DNA of 64,000 nucleotides. Origin: Methylomagnum ishizawai. GTDB lineage: Bacteria > Pseudomonadota > Gammaproteobacteria > Methylococcales > Methylococcaceae. The position numbers and the translations under genes were made by a program. Below are positions 7,919-17,608 of this stretch, piece by piece (position 1 is the stretch's first letter; each line of letters begins with the position of its first letter). The notes beneath the pieces are model-generated. The model did not search any database. It saw only the letters and a program-made list of their open reading frames with translations, and had not been told where the DNA came from. The stretch spans positions 4,474,881 to 4,538,880 of the forward strand of contig NZ_FXAM01000001.1 of NCBI RefSeq assembly GCF_900155475.1, in the 5' to 3' direction.

Positions 7919-9424
7919 TTACGCGGGGGAGGAGCATCCGGCCAACAGGGTTTCCCGGTCGATCTTGCCATTGGGCGTGACCGGGAAATGGTCCAGGTAT
8001 TGGCAGGTTTGGGGAATCATATAGGCGGGCAGGCAGGCCGCGAGTTGTTGCCGCAAATCGGGCAGCGGCTGGCCGCTGGCGGCGGTATAGAACGCCAGTA
8101 TCCTTTGCCCGGCGCGGTCGTAGAGGGCGCAGCACTGTTGGATGCCCTCGATCCGGCCCAGGGCGGTTTCGATTTCGCCGAGTTCGATCCGGTGGCCCAG
8201 GTATTTGATTTGCTGGTCGCGGCGGCCCACGAAATAAATCAAGCCATCCCGGCCCGAGCGATAACCATAATCCCCGGTTTTATACAGGATTTCCCGGTAA
8301 TGGGGGTTGCCGGGGTGTTGGATGAAAGCGGCCTGGGTTTGCTCCGGGTTGTTCCAGTAACCTAAAGCCACGCCGATACCGCCCACACAGATTTCCGCCA
8401 CGGTATCGGGTTCGGCGACCACTCGGCCCACGTCGTCCAGGAATATGATTTTGCTATTGGCGCAGGGTAGACCCAAGGGCACGGCGTCGAGCCCGGCCAA
8501 TTCATCCCCGAAGATATGAAAAATGGCATCGACCGTGATTTCGGTCGGGCCGTAGAGATTAGATAACAGGGCGTGGGGGAGTTTTTCGCGCAGGTATTTC
8601 AGGGTATTGAGCGGCATGGCCTCGCCCGCGAATAGGACTTTCCGCAAGCTTTCCAACTTCCGCCCGGAAAATAAATCGAAGGCGGCGATATTCGCCAATA
8701 ACGAAGGCACGAAGAAAATCAGGCTGATGCGTCGGGCTTCGAGATAGGCCACCAAATCCGACAGGAAACGGAATGTGCGTTTGGGAATGAGATGCAGGGT
8801 GGCCCCGGTGGCGAAACTGGCATAGAGGTCCAGCACCGAGTTGTCGAAATATAAGGGGGCTTGGCTGCCGATGATTTCGTCGGCGTGGATTTGGTAGGTC
8901 GCCACCACCCAATCGATGTAGTCGATCACGGCGGCGTTGGCGATGGTCACGCCCTTGGGTTCGCCGGTGGTGCCGGAGGTGAAGATGATATAGAGCGGGT
9001 CCAGCCCGGTCAGCGGGGCGAGGTCCGCGAGCAAGGCCGTCGCCTGCGCGGGATCGTGATCCAGCGCGACGGTCCGGCCCGCCACCTGGAAATCCGCGCC
9101 GTCCCATTCCACCACGGGCGGATCGTCCAGCAAGCGCCACACCGCCGCCCGCCGCGCCGCGGGACTCGTGACATCGAAGGGCACGTAGATATGCCCGGCG
9201 AGTTGCACGGCCAAGATCGCCGCCACCGCCGCGCTGGATTTGTCGATGGCGACCACCACCGGGCGGCGCGGTCCCGGCACGGCTTGTTTGATGCGCCAGC
9301 CTAGGGCTACGGCTTGCCGCCACAGTCCGGCATAGGTGATGGACCCCTGCACATCGACCAGGGCGGTGCGGTCGGGGTGGCGGTCCTTCGTGCTTAGGAA
9401 ATAATCGAGCGCAAGTCTTTGCAT
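7919..9424 (-). CDS. Amino-acid adenylation enzyme (DltA-like)
   Basis: ATP-dependent amino-acid activating enzyme of the ANL superfamily, 501 residues from ATG 9424 (MQRLALDYFL), the usual DltA length. Core motifs are complete: A3 FTSGTTGEPKG, A5 NLYGPTEIT, A7 KTGDYG, A8 GRRDQQIKYLGHRIELGEIE, A10 Lys in PNGKIDRE. It is followed after 115 bases by the carrier-protein gene and then the MBOAT gene. The likely job is loading an amino acid (D-Ala in Gram-positive Dlt) onto the carrier. Substrate specificity is not assigned. In-frame starts further upstream give a non-homologous extension. Confidence 0.88.
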   Translation of the reverse strand: MQRLALDYFLSTKDRHPDRTALVDVQGSITYAGLWRQAVALGWRIKQAVPGPRRPVVVAIDKSSAAVAAILAVQLAGHIYVPFDVTSPAARRAAVWRLLDDPPVVEWDGADFQVAGRTVALDHDPAQATALLADLAPLTGLDPLYIIFTSGTTGEPKGVTIANAAVIDYIDWVVATYQIHADEIIGSQAPLYFDNSVLDLYASFATGATLHLIPKRTFRFLSDLVAYLEARRISLIFFVPSLLANIAAFDLFSGRKLESLRKVLFAGEAMPLNTLKYLREKLPHALLSNLYGPTEITVDAIFHIFGDELAGLDAVPLGLPCANSKIIFLDDVGRVVAEPDTVAEICVGGIGVALGYWNNPEQTQAAFIQHPGNPHYREILYKTGDYGYRSGRDGLIYFVGRRDQQIKYLGHRIELGEIETALGRIEGIQQCCALYDRAGQRILAFYTAASGQPLPDLRQQLAACLPAYMIPQTCQYLDHFPVTPNGKIDRETLLAGCSSPA

Positions 9425-9494
9425 GGCGGGAACGGGGATGGGGTGGCCGGACGGGTTGCGACAGCGTAACCCGCCCCGGCGCGGAATCCCAGGC

Positions 9495-11555
9495 TCAATC
9501 CTCCGGCCTGGGCTTGAACTGCGCCGCCAATTGCGCCTGCACATTGGGCGGCACCGGCTCGTAATGGCTGAGTTCCAGGGTATAGGAACCTTGCCCGGCG
9601 GTCAGCGCCTTGAGCCGGGAATGGTAGCCTTCCAACTCGGCCAAGGGGGCGCGGGCCTTGACCTGGGCCATGCCGCCCCGCGCCGGATGATGGCCCGTCA
9701 CCTGGCCGCGCCGGGCCGACAAATCGCCGCTGACATCGCCGATGGCGGATTCGGGGATGTTGAGTTCGATGGCGACGATGGGTTCCAGCAGGATGGGCTT
9801 GGCCTTGGCGATAGCGTCGAGGAAGGCTTTCTTGCCCGCCGACACGAAGGCGACTTCCTTGCTATCCACCGAATGGCTCTTGCCGTCGTAGACCGCCACC
9901 TTCACATCTTGCAAGGGATAGCCGGCGATGGCCCCGAGTTCCAACACCTGATGCACGCCCTTGGCCACCGCCGGGATGAATTGGCCGGGGATGGTGCCGC
10001 CCTTGACCTCGTCCACGAACTCGAAACCCGCCCCGCGCGGCAAGGGTTCGACCCGCAGGAACACCTCGCCGAACTGGCCCGCGCCGCCGGTTTGTTTTTT
10101 GTGGCGGTGATGGCCTTCGGCAGGGGTGGTGATGGTTTCGCGGTAGGGGATTTTGGGGGTGTGGGCGTCCACGTCGAGCCGGTATTGCTCGTGCATCTTT
10201 TCCAACACCCGCTTCAAATGCAGTTCGCCCAGGCCGTGCATCACTTCCTCGTGGGTCGAGGCATCGTAGTCCACATGGAAACTGGGGTCTTCGGCCTCGA
10301 TCTTGTGCAGGACTTCCGACAGTTTATGCTCGTCGCCCCGGCGCTTGGGCTTGATGGCGAGGCCGAACACCGAATGCGGGAAATCCAAGGGCTTGAGGTG
10401 GATATGGTCGTCCTCGGGCGCATCGTGCAAGACCGAGTCGAACACCACTTCCTCGACCTTGGCCACGGCGCAGATATCGCCCGGCCCGGCGCGGTTGATC
10501 GGCATATGCTGCTTGCCTTGCAGCATGAACAACTGGTTCACCTTGAACGGCTTGCGCGATTCGCCGACGAACAGCTGGGTGTCCGGGGTGATGGTGCCCT
10601 GGTGGACCCGGAACACCGTCATCTTGCCGACATAGGGGTCGATCTCCACCTTGAACACATGGGCCAAGACGTGCTTGGAAGGATCGGGCACCGAGCGGAA
10701 CGGCACGGCGTCCTTGCGCTCGCTATTCGAAGGCCAGCGCTCGAACAAGGGCGGATTGCCCTCGCCGGGATGGGGCAGGAGTTTCACCATCATATCGGCC
10801 AGTTCCGCCACCCCCGCCCCGGTGCGGGCCGAGACGAAGCACACCGGCACCAGATGCCCTTCCCGCAAGGCCGCCTCGAACGGCGCGTGCAATTCTTCCG
10901 GGGCGATCTCGCCCTGTTCCAGGTAGCGGGTCATCAAAGCCTCGTCCACCTCCACCACTTGATCGACCAAGGCCCGGTGGGCTTCCGCCACCGAGGAAAA
11001 ATCGGCCTCGCCCGCCGGATTGAAGAAGCAATCCACCACGCGGGCACCGTTGGCGGCGGGGAGGTTGATGGGCAGGCATTCCTTGCCGAAGGCGTCCTGG
11101 ATTTCCCGCAAGAGTCCGGGCAGGTTGCCGTTCTCGCCGTCAATTTTATTGACAACGATCATCCGGCATAGGCCACGGGCCTCGGCCCAGTGCATCATGC
11201 GCTGGGTGGTGAATTCGACACCGTTCTGGGCATTGATCACCACGGCCACGGTCTCCACCGCGTCCAGGGCGCATAGCGCCTGCCCCAGGAAATCGGGAAA
11301 GCCGGGTGTGTCCAATAAATGGACGCGGGTATCTTGGTGGACGAGATGGGCGACGGCGAGTTTCAGCGAGTGTTGGTGGGATTTTTCGAGGGGCTCGTAA
11401 TCGCAGACGGTATTGCCTTTCTCGACGCTGCCGGGCGTGTTGATCATGCCGGTCTTATGCAGCAAGGCTTCGGCCAGGGTGGTTTTGCCCGCCCCGCTCT
11501 GGCCCACCAGGGCGAGGGTGCGGAGGTTTTCCGTGGGATAGGCCAAGGCATTCAT
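9495..11555 (-). CDS. EF-G-like translational GTPase (second-copy type)
   Basis: 686-residue GTPase with the EF-G domain order: G domain (G1 GQSGAGKT, G3 DTPG, G4 NKID), domain II, then III-V (RYRETI-like IPYRETI; GGAGQFGEVFLRVEPL; FVDEVKGGTIPGQFIPAV). The P-loop differs from canonical EF-G (AHIDAGKT), and the switch I signature ERGITI is replaced by EKSHQHS. This places it in the EF-G-like/EF-G2 group rather than the housekeeping translocase. No ribosomal genes flank it. The physiological role of this group is poorly known. Confidence 0.9.
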   Translation of the reverse strand: MNALAYPTENLRTLALVGQSGAGKTTLAEALLHKTGMINTPGSVEKGNTVCDYEPLEKSHQHSLKLAVAHLVHQDTRVHLLDTPGFPDFLGQALCALDAVETVAVVINAQNGVEFTTQRMMHWAEARGLCRMIVVNKIDGENGNLPGLLREIQDAFGKECLPINLPAANGARVVDCFFNPAGEADFSSVAEAHRALVDQVVEVDEALMTRYLEQGEIAPEELHAPFEAALREGHLVPVCFVSARTGAGVAELADMMVKLLPHPGEGNPPLFERWPSNSERKDAVPFRSVPDPSKHVLAHVFKVEIDPYVGKMTVFRVHQGTITPDTQLFVGESRKPFKVNQLFMLQGKQHMPINRAGPGDICAVAKVEEVVFDSVLHDAPEDDHIHLKPLDFPHSVFGLAIKPKRRGDEHKLSEVLHKIEAEDPSFHVDYDASTHEEVMHGLGELHLKRVLEKMHEQYRLDVDAHTPKIPYRETITTPAEGHHRHKKQTGGAGQFGEVFLRVEPLPRGAGFEFVDEVKGGTIPGQFIPAVAKGVHQVLELGAIAGYPLQDVKVAVYDGKSHSVDSKEVAFVSAGKKAFLDAIAKAKPILLEPIVAIELNIPESAIGDVSGDLSARRGQVTGHHPARGGMAQVKARAPLAELEGYHSRLKALTAGQGSYTLELSHYEPVPPNVQAQLAAQFKPRPED

Positions 11556-11866
11556 AGTGTTTCCCTCCGAGGCTTGTTCTGTTATCTATTCATAGCGCCG
11601 CCCGCGAGTGTAGGCGAGGGGGTGGGAAGGTTCAAGCGGCCCTACGGTCCTGATAAAGCCCAGTCCCACCAGGGCCGGATTTGTATGGATTTTCTTACGG
11701 CGGACCCCGCCGCCGCCGCCAAACCCCGTCCGAACAGAGAAAAATATCGCGTCCAGACAAAGCCTTGGCCGACATGGTGCGATTCATGCTATGCCGGAGG
11801 CAGGCGCTGGCTTGACGGCACCACCGCAAACCAGCCGGAAAATTTTCGATTCCCCGAGGAACCACA
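11556..11866. other. Divergent intergenic region between EF-G-like and PEP-CTERM genes
   Basis: Holds the promoters of both divergent genes. Apart from short open frames without family resemblance, nothing distinctive is seen. Confidence 0.4.
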
Positions 11867-12535
11867 ATGAACCAAAACGCTCCTTACCGCGGCCTGATCG
11901 GCACGGTGGCGGCACTCGCGCTATGGGGGTTCGCCACCCTGGGCCAGGCCGCCTCCCTGGTCACCAAAACACCCGGTCTGCCCGATATCGACAGCAGCGG
12001 CGACAGCCCCCACCTCGAAATCCATTACAACGCCGGCAGCCAAGCTTTCTCGGCCAACAGCGGCGGGTTTTTCTTCTTCGATCCCGCGCCCCCCACTTAT
12101 TTTTCCGACGGGAGCTATTCGGTGTCGGCCCAGATCGACACCAGCGGCAACCTGATCGCCGATCCCGGCAACCTCGTCAGCCTGTACGGCGATATCGATG
12201 GCGGTACCGGCGTCCTCAACCTCTTCACCGGGCATATCTCCCAGTTCGCCTATACCTTCGACGCCTCCGCCAACACCAGCGAATTCCAATTCGTGGTCGA
12301 TGTGACCAGCACCGACGCCAGCCTGGGCTTCAATCCGGGCACGCAGGTCGGCATCATCATGCTCAGCCACACCAACTGGGGCAGCTTCGGCGGCGGCTTC
12401 GACGACACCGCCGGCACGGCGACCGTCGATAACTTCCTCCTCGCCTCCGTCCCCGAACCGTCCATCCTGGCCCTGTTGGGCATCGGCGCCTTGGCGACCG
12501 GCCTTCGTTCCCGGCGCGGCGCGACAACCGCCTAA
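11867..12535 (+). CDS. PEP-CTERM sorting-domain exported protein
   Basis: 222-residue secreted protein. It has an N-terminal signal peptide (hydrophobic core near residues 10-28, ending in QAA), an Asp/Gly/Ser-rich beta domain, and a C-terminal sorting tail: VPEPSILALL, hydrophobic helix, then Arg-rich end (RSRRG). VPEP plus helix plus basic end is the exosortase-recognised PEP-CTERM signal, so the cell should encode an exosortase elsewhere. It sits alone and is followed by a GC-rich hairpin. The ligand or role of the beta domain is unknown. Confidence 0.9.
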   Translation: MNQNAPYRGLIGTVAALALWGFATLGQAASLVTKTPGLPDIDSSGDSPHLEIHYNAGSQAFSANSGGFFFFDPAPPTYFSDGSYSVSAQIDTSGNLIADPGNLVSLYGDIDGGTGVLNLFTGHISQFAYTFDASANTSEFQFVVDVTSTDASLGFNPGTQVGIIMLSHTNWGSFGGGFDDTAGTATVDNFLLASVPEPSILALLGIGALATGLRSRRGATTA

Positions 12536-12549
12536 ACCGGCCCCGGCCC

Positions 12550-12572
12550 AAGCCCGGCCATGGGCCGGGCTT
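12550..12572 (+). terminator. Hairpin after the PEP-CTERM gene
   Basis: A perfect 10-bp stem AAGCCCGGCC/GGCCGGGCTT with a 3-base loop, 15 bases after the stop codon. The T-tract is poor (TTCACAATT), so it may be a weak terminator. Confidence 0.55.
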
Positions 12573-13128
12573 CACAATTCCGAAGCCCATCCCTCTTGCC
12601 ACCGCGGCGGCACCAGAGCGAAACTTTGCCGACGCGGGATGTCTGGAATTTTTTACTCCTTCCCATCCCTCCGACACTTCCCAGGAATATCCAGCCAGCG
12701 CTTGCCAACCCAAGCGGGGCGAAGGCGTCCCGTGGGCAGTAACACGCCCATAGACCACTTGACGGCGCAGGGTGGCAACGCCAGGCCGGGGTATCCGTAT
12801 GCGATTTTTTACGATTTAGCTGGCTTTCCTTTACAAAGCCCTGAAAAAAAACAAAATTTCCCTTACAATCAAATGCTTACATTAAAAAAGATAGGGTGGC
12901 CCGGTTTGTGCTTACACCAAGTATCCAGGTTAATTACCACAAAACACCTGAAAAACAAAGTGATTTAAGTCTCATTTTGGACAATAAAGCCGCGAACCCG
13001 CTGGCGGGATTGGAGATTTCCCCGGCCCAGGTTCACGGCAATACACGGCCCATGGATACGCAATATTTCGATGTCGCCCCCCGTCATTGGCTCATCGATG
13101 AATACAATCAATCAAAAGTGACAATAAA
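12573..13128. other. Leader region of the SdrD-B repeat gene
   Basis: About 555 bases with a sharp drop in GC from about 12800 to 13000 (runs of A and T such as GAAAAAAAAC). No open frame resembles a protein. The AT-rich part probably contains the promoter of the large repeat gene. No clear -35/-10 pair could be fixed. Confidence 0.45.
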
Positions 13129-16100
13129 ATGAGTCCATTCATCCGACCATTCACACTACTAGCCCTCTTGTCCTATTGGGTCGGCGGCTCTGCGGCCATA
13201 CCGACACCTGGCTATCCCAAGATACAGCTCACCAACCCCGGCAGCCTCAGCTATAACGCCGCTTCCGGGCTGGTCACCCTCAGTTCCTCCCTCAGCACCG
13301 CGACCCTGGTGTCCGGTGGCAGCGCGGCCTTGGTCCAGCCGATCGCTACCGCCGCTTCCCGGAACCTCAGCGTCAAGCTGATGCTGAACCCGGCCAACGG
13401 CAGCTTCGTGGGCGGCGTGACCGGCAACGACTTGGTGGTGACCGGCAACATCGGCAGCAGCTACGCCTCCCCCCTGCTGACCGGCGAGGTCTTGAGCTTC
13501 CAATACAGCGATACCGCCAGCGCCACCGACACCGCCGAATTGCGGGTCAAAGTCACCGGCGGCAGCCTCGCCAGCGATCCCGGCTACCAAGGCCAGGACA
13601 TCGGCATCCTGTTGACCCTGGAATCGGTCACGATCAATCCCGTGGTCTATAGCCAGAACTTCACCAGCGCCTCGGCCAAGGGCAATTTCGGCCCGATCCC
13701 GCCGGTCGCCGCCCCGCCCTGCACCGTGGAAATCGGCGATTACGTCTGGCAGGACAGCAGCCGCGACGGCATCCAGGACAGCGGCGAACCCGGCCTCAAC
13801 AACGTCAAGGTCAACCTGCTGGACGCCAGCAACGCCGTGGTCCAGTCGATCCTGACCGCCCAGGGCGGCCCGACCAACCAGGACGGCTACTACGTGTTCT
13901 ACGCCCAGTGCGGCACCTACACCGTCTCGGTCGATACCACCACCCTCCCGGCCGGCTTCTCCCCGACCACCCCGAACGCGGGCACCAATCCCACCGCCGA
14001 CAGCAACGGCAGCCCCTACACGGTGAGCCTCGGCACCGACGGCAGCGCCGACGATAGCATCGACTTCGGCTATACCCCGCCCTGCACCGGCAGCATCGGC
14101 GATTTCGTCTGGCAAGACACCAACCTCAACGGCAAGCAGGACGGCGGCGAACCCGGCCTCGACGGCATCACCGTCTACCTGAAAGACAGCACCGGCACCA
14201 CCATCCTGGCCACCGCCACCACCGGCACCGGCGGTCCCAACAACCAATCCGGCTACTACCAGTTCTCCGGACGTTGCGCGGGCAGCTATCTGGTCGAAGT
14301 GGACGCCACCACGGTCCCGGCCAACTTCACCGCCACTACCACCAATGTCGGTGGCGACGCCAGCCTGGACAGCAACAGCCATCCTGCCCCGGTGACACTG
14401 GCGAGCGACAGCGGCAGCGACCAAAGCGTCGATTTCGGCTACAAGCCGCCCTGCACCGGCACGCTCGGCAACCTCGTCTGGAACGACCTCGACCGCGACG
14501 GCATCCAAGACGCGGGCGAACCCGGCATCAACGGCGTCAAGGTCTTGCTGCTCGACGCCAACCAGAACCAGATCGCGATGGCGATCACCAATCCGGGCGG
14601 CTCCGGCAACCCGGACGGCCTGTACCAGTTCACCGGCTTGTGCGCGGGCACCTACTACGTCAAGGTCGACGAAACCACCCTCAACCCCGATCTGGTGGCG
14701 AGTCCGGTCAGTGTCGGCGGCAACCGCACGGTCGATAGCAACCCGCAGCCGGCCCAGGTGGTGTTCACCCTCAACAACGGCGGCGACCAAACCCTGGATT
14801 TCGGCTACAACTCCCCCTGTAAGGGCAACATCGGCGACTACGTCTGGCACGACCTCGACCGCGACGGCATCCAGGACGCGGGCGAACCCGGCATGAACGG
14901 GATCACCGTCAACCTCAAGGATTCCACTGGCGCCATCGTCGCCACCACCGTGACCGGCCCCGGCGGTCCCGGCAGCCAGGACGGCTACTACCAGTTCAAC
15001 GGCCTGTGCGCCGACAACTACACGGTGGAAGTGGACACCGCCAGCCTCCCGACCGACTACACCGCGGCGCCATCGGTCCAGGGCAACAACACCAACCAGG
15101 ACAGCAACGGCAGCCCCGCCACGGTCAGCCTGGGAACCGACACCAGCACGGCCCAAGATATCGACTTCGGCTTCCTGTCGCCCTGCTCCGGCGTCATCGG
15201 CGACTATCTCTGGGAAGACGACAACCAGAACGGCCTCCAGGACTCGACCGAACCGGCCCTGGACGGCATCACCGTGCAGTTGAAGGACGGCCTGGGCAAT
15301 ATCGTCGCGACCGATATCACCGGCACCGGCGGTTCCACCGGCAAACCTGGCTACTACGAGTTCCGGGGCTTCTGCGCGGGCACCTACACCGTGGTGGTCG
15401 ATCCCACCGGCCTGCCGCCCGGCTTCGTCCCCACGCTGAACAACGTGGGCGGCAACCGGGGCGTGGACAGCAACGGCAGCCCGGCCAGCGTCACCCTGGC
15501 CTCCGACAACGCCAGCGACCTCAGCATCGATTTCGGCTACAAACCGCCCTGCCTCGCCAAGATCGGCAACTACGTCTGGGCCGACAAGAACCAGAACGGC
15601 CTCCAGGATGCCAGCGAAACCGGCATCAACGGCGTCACCGTCAACCTGAAGGACAGCAGCGGCACCCTCATCTACACGGAGCAGACCTACACCAACACCA
15701 ACCCCGGCTATTACCAGTTCAGCGGCCTTTGCACGGGCAGCTATAGCGTCGAGGTGGACGGTTCCACCCTGCCGCTGGGCTATATCCCGACCACCGCCCT
15801 GGTGGGCGGCGACCGCGGTGTCGATAGCAACAACATCCCGAGCGCCGTCACCCTGACGACCAACAGCAGCTACGACAGCACGGTGGACTTCGGCTATGTG
15901 CCGCCCGCCAACCTGGGCGATAGGGTCTGGAACGACGCCAACGGCAACGGCATCCAGGACGGCGGCGAAACCGGCCTCGTCGGCCTCAAGGTGGAGCTGT
16001 ACCAATGCACCAGCAACACCCTCAAGGGAACCACCTACACCGGCACCGACGGCCTCTATGGCTTCCCGAATATCGCGCCGGGCAGCTATTACATCCGCGT

Positions 16101-17457
16101 CTACGCCAACGCCACCTACCCGGTGTTCACCACCGCCAACCTGGGCGGCAACGAAGCGCTGGACAGCGACGCCAACGCCAGCGGCGTCACCCAGTGCGTC
16201 ACCTTGACCTCGGGCCAGACCTACAACGACCTGGATGCCGGGTTGCAACCGGCCACCGCCAGCCTGGGCGACTTCGTGTGGAACGACGCCAACCAGAACG
16301 GCTTGCAGGATAGTGGCGAGGCGGGCATCGGGGGCGTCTTGGTCAGCCTCTATAACTGCGGTTCGACCGCCGCGCTGCGCACCACCAACACCGGCTCCGA
16401 TGGCAAATACGCCTTCACCGGGCTGGTGGCGGGCTGCTACGAAGTCGGCTTCCAAACCCCAGGCGGCTACACCCTCACCGTGGCGAACGTGGGCGCGGAC
16501 GACGGCATCGACAGCGACCTGATCCAGACCACGGGTCGCACCACCGCCTACACCCTGGCGATAGGGCAGGCGTTGACGACCGTGGATGCCGGGTTCTACA
16601 CCAAGGGCTCCAATGGCTGCGACGAGGACGACGACGATAAGGACGGCGATAAATCGGGCGACAAGGACGACGACAAATCCGGCTGGGGCGACAAGTCCGA
16701 CGACAAGGACGGTGATAAATCCGGCTGGGGCGACAAGTCCGACGACAAGGACGGTGACAAATCCGGCTGGGGCGACAAGTCCGACGACAAGGACGGCGAC
16801 AAATCCGGCTGGGGCGACAAGTCCGACGACAAGGACGGCGACAAGTCCGGCTGGGGCGACAAGTCCGACGACAAGGACAGCGACAAATCCAGTTGGGGCG
16901 ATAAATCGGACGATAAGGATGATGACAAATCCGGCTGGGGCGATAAATCGGATGACAAGGACGGCGACAAATCCGGTGGCGGCTCCAGCAGCGACTGCGA
17001 ACACGACCACGATCCGTGTTCCAGTGGCAACACGGGTTCCGGCGATAAGTACGGCGACGACAAATCGGGCGATAAATCCTGGGACAAGTCCGACGACAAG
17101 GACAGCGACAAATCCGGCTGGGGCGATAAGTCCGGCGACAAATCCAGTTGGAACGACAAGGATGGCGATAAATCTTGGGACAAGTCCGATGACAAATCCG
17201 GCGACAAGTCGGATGACAAGGACGGGGATAAATCGGGCGCGGGTAGCTGCGGCGATAAGTCCGATGACAAATCGGGCGATAAATCCGATGACAAGTCCGG
17301 CTGGGACGATAAGTCCGATGACAAATCCGATGACAAGTCCGGCTGGGACGATAAGTCCGATGACAAATCCGACGACAAGTCCGGCTGGGATGACAAGTCC
17401 GATGACAAATCGGGCGATAAATCCAGCTGGGGGGGATGGTATGGCTGGAAACACTAA
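13129..17457 (+). CDS. Large secreted SdrD B-like repeat protein with DKS-rich tail
   Basis: 1442-residue exported protein. It has a signal peptide at 1-23 (hydrophobic LLALLSYWVGGSAA), a unique beta region about 25-195, then eight SdrD B-type (Cna B/prealbumin-like) repeats of about 120 residues from about residue 200 to 1158. Each opens with a G-D/N-x-V/L-W-x-D...D/N-G-x-Q-D pattern and carries a DSNG/DFGY ending. Asp-rich loops suggest calcium binding. From about 1163 to the end is a low-complexity tail of Asp, Lys, Ser, Gly and Trp, including seven 14-residue units (WGDKSDDKDGDKSG). There is no LPXTG, PEP-CTERM or transmembrane anchor, so it is probably a surface or matrix adhesin exported by an unidentified route. 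Start ATG 13129 has a weak RBS. Confidence 0.88.
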   Translation: MSPFIRPFTLLALLSYWVGGSAAIPTPGYPKIQLTNPGSLSYNAASGLVTLSSSLSTATLVSGGSAALVQPIATAASRNLSVKLMLNPANGSFVGGVTGNDLVVTGNIGSSYASPLLTGEVLSFQYSDTASATDTAELRVKVTGGSLASDPGYQGQDIGILLTLESVTINPVVYSQNFTSASAKGNFGPIPPVAAPPCTVEIGDYVWQDSSRDGIQDSGEPGLNNVKVNLLDASNAVVQSILTAQGGPTNQDGYYVFYAQCGTYTVSVDTTTLPAGFSPTTPNAGTNPTADSNGSPYTVSLGTDGSADDSIDFGYTPPCTGSIGDFVWQDTNLNGKQDGGEPGLDGITVYLKDSTGTTILATATTGTGGPNNQSGYYQFSGRCAGSYLVEVDATTVPANFTATTTNVGGDASLDSNSHPAPVTLASDSGSDQSVDFGYKPPCTGTLGNLVWNDLDRDGIQDAGEPGINGVKVLLLDANQNQIAMAITNPGGSGNPDGLYQFTGLCAGTYYVKVDETTLNPDLVASPVSVGGNRTVDSNPQPAQVVFTLNNGGDQTLDFGYNSPCKGNIGDYVWHDLDRDGIQDAGEPGMNGITVNLKDSTGAIVATTVTGPGGPGSQDGYYQFNGLCADNYTVEVDTASLPTDYTAAPSVQGNNTNQDSNGSPATVSLGTDTSTAQDIDFGFLSPCSGVIGDYLWEDDNQNGLQDSTEPALDGITVQLKDGLGNIVATDITGTGGSTGKPGYYEFRGFCAGTYTVVVDPTGLPPGFVPTLNNVGGNRGVDSNGSPASVTLASDNASDLSIDFGYKPPCLAKIGNYVWADKNQNGLQDASETGINGVTVNLKDSSGTLIYTEQTYTNTNPGYYQFSGLCTGSYSVEVDGSTLPLGYIPTTALVGGDRGVDSNNIPSAVTLTTNSSYDSTVDFGYVPPANLGDRVWNDANGNGIQDGGETGLVGLKVELYQCTSNTLKGTTYTGTDGLYGFPNIAPGSYYIRVYANATYPVFTTANLGGNEALDSDANASGVTQCVTLTSGQTYNDLDAGLQPATASLGDFVWNDANQNGLQDSGEAGIGGVLVSLYNCGSTAALRTTNTGSDGKYAFTGLVAGCYEVGFQTPGGYTLTVANVGADDGIDSDLIQTTGRTTAYTLAIGQALTTVDAGFYTKGSNGCDEDDDDKDGDKSGDKDDDKSGWGDKSDDKDGDKSGWGDKSDDKDGDKSGWGDKSDDKDGDKSGWGDKSDDKDGDKSGWGDKSDDKDSDKSSWGDKSDDKDDDKSGWGDKSDDKDGDKSGGGSSSDCEHDHDPCSSGNTGSGDKYGDDKSGDKSWDKSDDKDSDKSGWGDKSGDKSSWNDKDGDKSWDKSDDKSGDKSDDKDGDKSGAGSCGDKSDDKSGDKSDDKSGWDDKSDDKSDDKSGWDDKSDDKSDDKSGWDDKSDDKSGDKSSWGGWYGWKH
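16684..16977 (+). repeat. Tandem repeat, seven 42-bp units, in frame
   Basis: Seven consecutive 42-bp units starting with TGGGGCGAYAAR at 16684, 16726, 16768, 16810, 16852, 16894 and 16936. They encode WGDKSDDKDGDKSG with minor variants. The unit is a multiple of three, so copy-number change would keep the frame. Looser DKS repeats continue to the end of the gene. Confidence 0.93.
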
Positions 17458-17509
17458 ACCCTAGCTTCGTCCACCATCGGGGCGCGGCTCGACGCCTGTC
17501 CCGGAAACC

Positions 17510-17542
17510 AAGCCCTTGCCCTTACGGGGCAAGGGCTTTTTC
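17510..17542 (+). terminator. Rho-independent terminator of the repeat-protein gene
   Basis: AAGCCCTTGCCC pairs with GGGCAAGGGCTT around a short loop and ends in TTTTT, about 50 bases after the stop codon. Confidence 0.85.
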
Positions 17543-17608
17543 ATGTCCGCCGCCCAGCACGAGCGGTGCTATAGTTGCCAGCCCTTAGCGAACCCTTTGG
17601 ACCAACCT

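Noticed and set aside
16684-17450. Regular repeats that could be taken for a CRISPR array
   Set aside because: Units are contiguous, in frame, without spacers, and encode a protein tail.
13159-17454. 1431-codon open frame antisense to the SdrD-B gene
   Set aside because: It is the codon-aligned mirror of a clear secreted repeat protein, has low-complexity Val/Ala/Gly/Ile content and no RBS or family; it results from codon bias.
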